Of a stretch of 64,000 bases of DNA, positions 26,964 through 33,195 are shown piece after piece. Every line of letters begins with the position of its first letter. Position 1 is the stretch's first letter. The position numbers and the translations under genes were made by a program. The notes beneath the pieces were generated by a model. That model ran no database searches. It was not told the DNA's origin and saw only the letters and a list, made by a program, of their open reading frames with translations. The DNA comes from an uncultured Aquimarina sp. (GTDB lineage Bacteria > Bacteroidota > Bacteroidia > Flavobacteriales > Flavobacteriaceae), in the NCBI GenBank assembly GCA_947500545.1, contig CANMSO010000005.1, forward strand, positions 372,001 to 436,000. The letters are read 5' to 3'.

Positions 26964-28868
26964 TTACCAATTTCCAAAATTTCTCATTATTACTCCCACA
27001 TTACTTCGCCAAACAGTTTCACCAAATATTTCTACCTCAAAAACCGCACCAGCTTCATTTTCATCAATATCATCTTCTAAATACAATTCCCCCCAGTAGT
27101 TGTCTCCAAAAACAGTATCTCCAAGATGATTATATTCATGTAAAATAGTCACAGCGATTAAAAAACTTATTTCTCTCCTAAAAGTAGCGCTATTTTTTAA
27201 ATTCTCAATATCATTTACTAAATCAATATCTATATAAAGTTTATTTCGTAGTTCTGGATTATATGTTCCTCTATACGCTCCATATTGCTCCTTATCTCCT
27301 TCTCCATGCAATTGTTCAATGACAATTTCAGGACCCTTCCCCCATTGTAAGGCCTCCTTAATTTTTTCTACAGGAGCATCGGTTACCCCCTTAATTGCGT
27401 TAATAATTATTTCGTTATTTGCTATTTTAGGTATTTCATTTTCTAAAAACTTTGTAAGCTCTGGATAATCCCTTTTATATTGTTCGGCTTTATCTTTTGG
27501 AAATTTAACAAATGGTGACTTTGTAACTATACTTTCATCAATTACGGCATCTAAAACTTTCGAAACTGCATTTACAACTTCGATTGATGAATTACGCTCA
27601 TTTACTTCTAAAAGAGCTTGCATCCCTTCAACTTCATTCATTTTTTCTTCTTTAACAGCTGTAGCTAGATTTTGAGCAAAATTCTCATCGCTTGTTGATT
27701 GTCTACTATCATTCCAAAAATCTTTTAACGGGTTATAAAACTCTCTATTAAATTGTAACCATCCACCTGGTAATCTTAAACTATGTGAAAATTGAGCGAT
27801 ATTAAGATCCAATGTATTAATTGTACTGTAGTCAAATGGAGAACACATCGTAGGTGTTCTATATCCTTTAAAACTATGATTATTATTACCTCCACTATCT
27901 GGTTGTGGACAGGCGAACGATCCCGAAGAACCGCCATCAAGACCAACATTAATTGTTCCTACACAGGTTGCACCCCCACTTGACCCATTATTATTTTGAG
28001 AAACATCTTGTGTTACCGAAGCCGTATTTTCAGGCACAGAAATTACAACTGGTGGTATTATACCAGTTCCGGCCGTTGGTTGCTCTAGTGGAGACGACAC
28101 AACCTCTGAGCTAGTTGCTAGTGTAGAAACTGAAGAGGTTTGTCCGTTTGTACTCGGTACGTTTGAAGTATATACGTATGTTGAAGTTGTGTTTATGATG
28201 GTGTTACTAAATCCTACAGTGATACCAGTTACAGTAGTACCATTGATGAATGATCCCCCAGGAGGCATTGTTGGATAATACCCCGGTCCTGCACCCATTG
28301 TTCCTTGGCAATCAGTAGTTTTATTTGCTTTGTTCGAGAAAAACTCATCAAAAGTATAGTAACTATAAGCGGCTTGAAAGTATCTAAAATCGATAATCCC
28401 ATTATTGTAATTCATAAAATAATCGTAAGATTCTTGAGAAAGGTCGTATTTTGTAATAATAGGTTCTCCAATACTACCATCAATTTCTTTGTCGATAGAC
28501 ATAACATACAACTCTGTTAAAGGAGTACCGGCTACATACATGGGAAAACTGTAATTGGAATGCTGCCCCTTTTTCACAGCTTCTTTAATCTGGTCTAGAT
28601 ATATTTGGATATCATCCTGTTCAATTTTATTGTCATAAAACTTGGCTGTATTAGACATTTTGCCTTTAATTTTGGATAACACATTAGGGATATCCGCTTT
28701 AGATACCTCTCTAACTTTTAAAGGGTTTTCTTTAGAAACTACATTAGATTCGGTTTCTGTTTCAGAAGTTTGTTCCCCTAAGAAATCCTCTTCTTCACAA
28801 GATGAAATGAGCGTCAAGAAAATGACACTAAGAAATGCTAACAAATAATTTTTAAAATACTGTTTCAT
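26964..28868 (-). CDS. Zincin-motif lipoprotein, unit 2 (634 aa)
   Basis: Paralogue of 23645-25552 with the same order: lipobox LISSC plus EEEDF, N-terminal domain (VSKADIPNVLSKIKGKM...YSYYTFDEFF), TMGAGPGYYPT, a Ser/Thr/Gly-rich linker, then a C-terminal domain with TILHEYNHLGD (HExxH at 577-581) and DENEAG (Glu605). The N-terminal domain and the KFPKDKAEQYKRDYPELTKF segment are highly similar between copies. The linker and the segment before the zincin core differ more. A conserved delivery module with a varying effector end fits polymorphic-toxin logic, but protease activity is only predicted from the motif. Confidence 0.85.
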   Translation of the reverse strand: MKQYFKNYLLAFLSVIFLTLISSCEEEDFLGEQTSETETESNVVSKENPLKVREVSKADIPNVLSKIKGKMSNTAKFYDNKIEQDDIQIYLDQIKEAVKKGQHSNYSFPMYVAGTPLTELYVMSIDKEIDGSIGEPIITKYDLSQESYDYFMNYNNGIIDFRYFQAAYSYYTFDEFFSNKANKTTDCQGTMGAGPGYYPTMPPGGSFINGTTVTGITVGFSNTIINTTSTYVYTSNVPSTNGQTSSVSTLATSSEVVSSPLEQPTAGTGIIPPVVISVPENTASVTQDVSQNNNGSSGGATCVGTINVGLDGGSSGSFACPQPDSGGNNNHSFKGYRTPTMCSPFDYSTINTLDLNIAQFSHSLRLPGGWLQFNREFYNPLKDFWNDSRQSTSDENFAQNLATAVKEEKMNEVEGMQALLEVNERNSSIEVVNAVSKVLDAVIDESIVTKSPFVKFPKDKAEQYKRDYPELTKFLENEIPKIANNEIIINAIKGVTDAPVEKIKEALQWGKGPEIVIEQLHGEGDKEQYGAYRGTYNPELRNKLYIDIDLVNDIENLKNSATFRREISFLIAVTILHEYNHLGDTVFGDNYWGELYLEDDIDENEAGAVFEVEIFGETVWRSNVGVIMRNFGNW

Positions 28869-29186
28869 AATGATTTGTGATTAAATTTATTATTAGTTAA
28901 TGAAGTACACAAGGGTTACAGCTTTTTTTATGGACATATAACATTTGACTATTAAACAACTAATAATCAATTACTTAAATCCAATATTAAAAAATGCCAG
29001 TTTCATTTTCCGGAACTGAGAAAGTTTTAACAAATCATTATGAAGTACTGTTTAATTTATTGTTTCATAAAATCTTACGGGATGTACATTAATCAAACAT
29101 CCTTGCCTCTAAAAAAGCATCTCAAGATAAAAATAGGTTGGTAAGTATTTTTACGGGAGTCCGTAAAATATTGTAGAATTAAGTTT
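28869..29186. other. Upstream region of unit 2 (duplicate of 25553-25871)
   Basis: Gene-free; matches the upstream region of unit 1 almost throughout, including the TTCCGGAA palindrome and the hairpin TTTTACGG-GAGT-CCGTAAAA near 29148-29167. It must contain the promoter of the second operon. Confidence 0.7.
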
Positions 29187-29222
29187 AAAAACAAAAAATC
29201 CAATGTGTTTACATTGGATTTT
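29187..29222 (-). terminator. Terminator directly after tRNA-Pro(GGG)
   Basis: Stem AAAATCCAATG / CATTGGATTTT with T-rich exit on the minus strand, 2 nt beyond the encoded CCA; identical to the one beside tRNA fragment 2. Confidence 0.85.
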
Positions 29223-29224
29223 CT

Positions 29225-29302
29225 TGGTCGGGTAGAGAGGATTCGAACCTCCGATCTCTGGTCCCCCAGACCAGCACTTTAACCGGACTAAGCTACTACC
29301 CG
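29225..29302 (-). tRNA. tRNA-Pro (anticodon GGG)
   Basis: Complete cloverleaf on the minus strand: acceptor CGGGTAG / CTACCCG, anticodon arm TGGT-CTGGGGG-ACCA with anticodon GGG, T arm GGAGG-TTCGAAT-CCTCT, discriminator A and an encoded CCA (78 nt with CCA). A TATATTTG -7 element lies 12 nt upstream, so this is the functional copy. Its 3' half is repeated at 25913-25957 and 22629-22675. Confidence 0.96.
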
Positions 29303-29314
29303 AAAATTGGATAG

Positions 29315-29322
29315 CAAATATA
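29315..29322 (-). promoter_or_regulatory. -7 element of tRNA-Pro(GGG)
   Basis: TATATTTG (TAnnTTTG consensus) on the minus strand, 12 nt before the tRNA 5' end; the same arrangement is seen for tRNA-Pro(TGG). Confidence 0.7.
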
Positions 29323-29429
29323 ACTTTTAATTCCAATTTTCGAGAATGGATCACCTACTAAAATTTAAAGTTTTGGCACATATTGTCTTTATATTCTAAC
29401 CACATTCGAAAACAATTTCGGCAAAAGCC

Positions 29430-29458
29430 AAAAAAAGACTGTCAAATTATTTTGACAG
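29430..29458 (-). terminator. Terminator of the GG-peptide operon
   Basis: Stem CTGTCAAA / TTTGACAG with a 4-nt loop and a seven-T exit on the minus strand, 11 bp after the stop of the 69-aa peptide gene. Confidence 0.85.
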
Positions 29459-29469
29459 CCTTTAATACA

Positions 29470-29679
29470 TTATCGGATTGCTATTAGGTCTATGTCTGAG
29501 CAAATAAGTTTTGCTGTACAGGCCTCCATATCAAGATGCCAATTACAACCATGTGGAGGCGGTGCCAGAGGGAGAATGCATTCATCACTAATATCGATTG
29601 GAATTCTTGCTCTACCCCCTTTAATTCCTTTTTGTTGGGATTTACTCAATGGTTTCCCAAGTTTCTGTAAGTCTTTCAT
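29470..29679 (-). CDS. Double-glycine leader peptide with four-Cys core (69 aa)
   Basis: Leader MKDLQKLGKPLSKSQQKGIKGG is the classic Bacteroidota bacteriocin-like form (LSK.QQK.I.GG), with predicted cleavage after Gly22. The 47-residue core has four Cys (SDECILPL, PHGCNWH, EACTAK, LICSD) and a Pro-rich PLAPPPH turn. It is second in a two-gene operon, 28 bp after the other GG peptide, with its own terminator. Members of this class are matured by C39-type ABC transporters encoded elsewhere. Antimicrobial or signalling activity is not demonstrable here. Confidence 0.8.
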   Translation of the reverse strand: MKDLQKLGKPLSKSQQKGIKGGRARIPIDISDECILPLAPPPHGCNWHLDMEACTAKLICSDIDLIAIR

Positions 29680-29707
29680 AAATACTACTTTTTTAAGTAA
29701 TTACAGA

Positions 29708-29860
29708 TTAATGAATATCGTCTGTAGTTCCTGTTAGGTTGCTCAAATTCTCGATAGCATCCATTTGTCTTTGTATTTCTTCTAAAGCTGATAAAAGTGC
29801 TAAACCTATATCTGTTCCTCCGTTAGTTTCTCTTAATTCTAGACTTGTTAAATTTCTCAT
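29708..29860 (-). CDS. Double-glycine leader peptide (50 aa)
   Basis: Short ORF: leader MRNLTSLELRETNGG (the ELRE.NGG form typical of class II-like bacteriocin leaders in Bacteroidota), then a 35-residue core TDIGLALLSALEEIQRQMDA plus IENLSNLTGTTDDIH. The core is amphipathic and helical with no Cys. It is the first gene of an operon with the 69-aa peptide. The different leaders and cores suggest a two-component product or two independent exported peptides. No modification enzyme or transporter is adjacent. Confidence 0.72.
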   Translation of the reverse strand: MRNLTSLELRETNGGTDIGLALLSALEEIQRQMDAIENLSNLTGTTDDIH

Positions 29861-29958
29861 TTTGATTGAATTTTAATTAAAGATTATTTTTTACGTTGTT
29901 TCTCCTTGAAAACTTTGGTAAAACTAATCTTCACATGTCTCAAATTCTGAGACTGCAT

Positions 29959-29986
29959 AAAAAAAGTCCCAACATGATGTTGGGAC
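29959..29986 (-). terminator. Terminator of the 514-aa exported protein gene
   Basis: GTCCCAACAT / ATGTTGGGAC inverted repeat with, on the minus strand, a seven-T exit, 30 bp beyond the stop codon at 30017. Confidence 0.88.
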
Positions 29987-30016
29987 CTTTTCAAAATTCA
30001 TTCTTTTCAGACTAGG

Positions 30017-31561
30017 TTATTGAATATTCAATTTCTCTAAATGAAGTTGTACCGTTTTTTCTTTTCTGTTATACTCTAGTAACATCACATTCCCTAATTT
30101 ACCAGGCATAACTCTGTATTGGATTTTTCCTTTATCTTCTTCTAGGTAGATTTTATCTTCAGAAAAACTTCCGTCATTATACATAATTGCCTTAAATGCG
30201 AACTTGTTTTTTTGTCCTTTTAATCTTTCATAATCAATAAAAGCAGAGTAAAATCTATCTCTCTTCGTATCCATTTGCGTAAACTCATAATCAAAAGCTC
30301 CAAAAGACTTTAGAGCATGTGCATTTAATTGTGGGCTCCCAAAATCTGTAAGACTAGGTGCTCTTGATTTTCCCTTTTCGAATACCTTGATATCCTTAAG
30401 TTCAAATTTATTATCAAATTCAAAAATAGCAGCATTAGTAATCGTTAACTGGGTAACAGATGATGATCCTCCTCTATTTCCACCTAATGCCATCGCAGCA
30501 ATACCAGCTGCGCTTGCAGTTTTACGGTATCTTTCGCCAATAGCATAATAGGTGCCTTTTTGAGTTCTCACGATATCATGAAAGTAGATATACCCTCTTT
30601 TCTTTTTCTTACCATCGATATTAGCAGGCATTATAGGATCGATTTTATCGACCCAGCTTATTTTAGAATCACCAATTACATTACCAGTAAGATCAACAGT
30701 TTCTGCAAATAAACCTTCACTCTTATCTTTCATGATATTTTTACCAGCTGCATAATACTCTCCTAACATTACCAGGTTTCTGTCCTCGGTTAAAAATGCA
30801 TTGGTAATTAATCTTGGGTTATCTTTTCTATCAAAACTTCTCTCAAACAAGAATTTTCCTGTTTTAATGTCAATAACAATTACTTTGTAATTAATTGTCT
30901 GACTTAGTAACGATTTCTTTGACCCTTCTAGCGCTACTACTACCTCATCATTAGCTTCGATAGGGTTTAATGTTAAGATTGATTTTGAATCGTCTGGTGA
31001 GTTATAATCCCATGATGTACCACCATCTGTAGATACATATTTAAGTCCGTATCCAAGTTTATTGTTATCTCTTATATAATTGAATAAAAACCCTTTATTA
31101 TCAACCGGGAAAAGAAAATTGAAATTTCCGGTTTGCTTCATAGCGTTAAGCCATCTCATTTCCTTTTTAGATACAGGAATTTGAATGTTTTCTACCTGAT
31201 TTGCTTGTCTGTCAAAAGTAATCAGCTTATAGAATTTCTCCTTGTAATTGGTCATTGCAAAAATCAGAGCTTGGTTGTTAAATTTACTCTGTACCAAAAC
31301 TGTGTTCTTGTTATCTACATAGGATTTTGTAGCCAGATCATTAAGGTTGTTATCAAGAATTCTAATAGCAAACTCTCTGTCTCCTTTTTTAAGTTTATCT
31401 ACTTCATAAAAGAAATAATATCCATCTACATCATTATTTTTATCCATTAAAGTACCAGAGTCCTTAGGCTTAAATGAAGAGATTTCATTAATAGTTTTTT
31501 CCTGTGCATTTGCGAAACCGACCAAAGCCAGCATCAACAGTAAAGTGATTGTTTTTTTCAT
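30017..31561 (-). CDS. Exported beta-rich protein, DUF6770-like (514 aa)
   Basis: SPI signal peptide MKKTITLLLMLALVGFANA, then a ~490-residue domain of repeated strand pairs (DVDGYYFFYEVDKLKKGDREFAIRI, LNDLATKSYVD, SKKEMRWLNAMK, GYIYFHDIVRTQKGTYYAIGERY, AAIFEFDNKFELKDIKVFEKG). This layout is typical of Bacteroidota proteins of unknown function that I recall as DUF6770; the name is from memory. A propeller-like fold is likely from the periodicity. No catalytic motif. Its 5' leader contains four GATTA repeats directly after the upstream peptidase gene, and the two may be co-transcribed. Confidence 0.82.
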   Translation of the reverse strand: MKKTITLLLMLALVGFANAQEKTINEISSFKPKDSGTLMDKNNDVDGYYFFYEVDKLKKGDREFAIRILDNNLNDLATKSYVDNKNTVLVQSKFNNQALIFAMTNYKEKFYKLITFDRQANQVENIQIPVSKKEMRWLNAMKQTGNFNFLFPVDNKGFLFNYIRDNNKLGYGLKYVSTDGGTSWDYNSPDDSKSILTLNPIEANDEVVVALEGSKKSLLSQTINYKVIVIDIKTGKFLFERSFDRKDNPRLITNAFLTEDRNLVMLGEYYAAGKNIMKDKSEGLFAETVDLTGNVIGDSKISWVDKIDPIMPANIDGKKKKRGYIYFHDIVRTQKGTYYAIGERYRKTASAAGIAAMALGGNRGGSSSVTQLTITNAAIFEFDNKFELKDIKVFEKGKSRAPSLTDFGSPQLNAHALKSFGAFDYEFTQMDTKRDRFYSAFIDYERLKGQKNKFAFKAIMYNDGSFSEDKIYLEEDKGKIQYRVMPGKLGNVMLLEYNRKEKTVQLHLEKLNIQ

Positions 31562-31574
31562 GTTTATTGATTGT

Positions 31575-31594
31575 GATTAGATTAGATTAGATTA
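31575..31594. repeat. GATTA pentanucleotide repeat (four units)
   Basis: Four perfect GATTA units in the 30-bp gap between two minus-strand genes; the last unit includes the stop codon of the M48-like peptidase and the run ends 13 bp upstream of the next ATG. Slippage would change leader spacing. Confidence 0.8.
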
Positions 31595-32947
31595 ATTTAA
31601 ATCTTTAAAGAATTGAAATGCTTCCTTAAAATCTTCGTTGTTGGTTATTTTAGAACTATGGGTATTGCAAAATGCCTGCCCTATTTTCTTTATTTCAGAT
31701 AATTCAAGATTGTGTATGAATCGTCGTATATCGTTTAATGTTTTTTCGTCTGAGAATGAGTTTTGCTGATACACGTACTTTCCTAATTTATGGTTCTTTC
31801 TTGCCACATAAATCTGCTTTAATACATTTACCATTGTTCCGTAGTATTCCTCGGGAGTTATTAATTCTTCAGAAAATTGTTGTATTAATAAGTATATCGA
31901 AAGATCCAGAATTTTTAAATCTATCGTGTATTGAACACTTTGCGGAACTATAACCGTTTTAATAGCGTCTAGATGATTTTTTGTATGAGCGGTGGCATCA
32001 TTTGATTTTATATTAAACTCTTTTTTTAGTTTATCAATCCTGGATTGAATCTCTGGGTGAGTGCGTATTGTATCTGAAGAGAGCCTGAATTCATCTATTT
32101 CCTCATCGGTATCAAATAGTGATGTTTCCTCCTCTAGCCAAAAACTTTTGAATGGATATTCTTTGAAATTAAATACACTATCTAGCTTAACGTCGTAATC
32201 AAAATAGATATCATCCTCATTACTTAATCTTTTTAAAGAAGTAACCGCTGCGTTTTTTTGATATGTAGTCTTTGAAAACAAAACATAACCCAAGGAATCT
32301 GCTTGAGTTTCTGAATGCTTAGAATGATCTAACATATCTATATACAATTCGTCAACTAATAAACGGCCGGCTTTGGTTCTACCATATCTCTGCCTCTTAA
32401 TTTCACTAACTTTTTTTCTGGTCTCTTTTGAGTTAAGATCTTCGTATCGTTTTGTTACACTTTTTAATGAATGTTCTAATACCAGATGGGCAATCTCATG
32501 ACAAATAATAAATGCAAGTTCATCATCTGTTTTACAACTTGTAAATAATCCTAAGTTAATTTCGTATCTGCCATCTCCGTAACATGCCGCATTAGGAATA
32601 ACATTATTTTTTATAAAGAAATAAAAGTCTCTTGAGTCAATTTCTGGATTAGCGTCATATATATTTTGCAAAACTGCATCTAGATTGCTCTTTATGGTTG
32701 GATGGAAAAAGTAAGAGCTATCATTAATAGCCTCGATCATTTTTTCGTCTTGATTTTTGAATGCTTTTTTAATTTTTGAAGAATACTTCCCTTCTATCCT
32801 ATTAATGTGGGTTCTGTTTGTATTCTCAATGTATGTCTTGAGTGCCTCAAAATTTTCGGGAATATAGCTATTAGCAGTGTTTTCCTGCGCTTGTACACAC
32901 AAGAAAGAGAGTGATGTTATCACTAAGGTAAAGTATAATTTTTTCAA
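31592..32947 (-). CDS. Exported M48-like zinc metallopeptidase (TTG start)
   Basis: From TTG at 32947 the protein begins MKKLYFTLVITSLSFLCVQAQ, a good signal peptide. A longer reading from TTG at 32974 places nine extra residues before it and is less likely. HEIAH lies in FIICHEIAHLVLEHSLK and the third ligand is predicted in HSETQADSLGYVLF (ExxAD), so this is an M48-family-like gluzincin. M48 proteins of this kind act in the periplasm on envelope proteins (BepA/LoiP-like). The C-terminal ~170 residues are helical without recognised TPRs. The gene lies directly upstream of the 514-aa exported protein. Confidence 0.88.
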   Translation of the reverse strand: MKKLYFTLVITSLSFLCVQAQENTANSYIPENFEALKTYIENTNRTHINRIEGKYSSKIKKAFKNQDEKMIEAINDSSYFFHPTIKSNLDAVLQNIYDANPEIDSRDFYFFIKNNVIPNAACYGDGRYEINLGLFTSCKTDDELAFIICHEIAHLVLEHSLKSVTKRYEDLNSKETRKKVSEIKRQRYGRTKAGRLLVDELYIDMLDHSKHSETQADSLGYVLFSKTTYQKNAAVTSLKRLSNEDDIYFDYDVKLDSVFNFKEYPFKSFWLEEETSLFDTDEEIDEFRLSSDTIRTHPEIQSRIDKLKKEFNIKSNDATAHTKNHLDAIKTVIVPQSVQYTIDLKILDLSIYLLIQQFSEELITPEEYYGTMVNVLKQIYVARKNHKLGKYVYQQNSFSDEKTLNDIRRFIHNLELSEIKKIGQAFCNTHSSKITNNEDFKEAFQFFKDLN

Positions 32948-33195
32948 GTCGGTAAATTTTACGGGGAGGCACAAAGATAATTATTCGTTAATAAAATGCA
33001 AATATCGAAGGGTTTTCTTGAATAATAAGTTAAAAACCAACCCCTTAATTACGTACAATTTAGGCGGATTTACCATAAGTATAATTCTACCATATTTCAT
33101 AACTTTAGAATATAAGTATTCCGTCAAAAATTGCAATCTATTTTACCCCTCAAACTAATTTCTCTATAATATTCTGATGTAAAATAAATACAATA

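Noticed and set aside
32948..32974. Longer start for the M48-like peptidase
   Set aside because: It would place MCLPVKFTD before the signal peptide; starting at TTG 32947 gives a canonical MKKLYF signal sequence.
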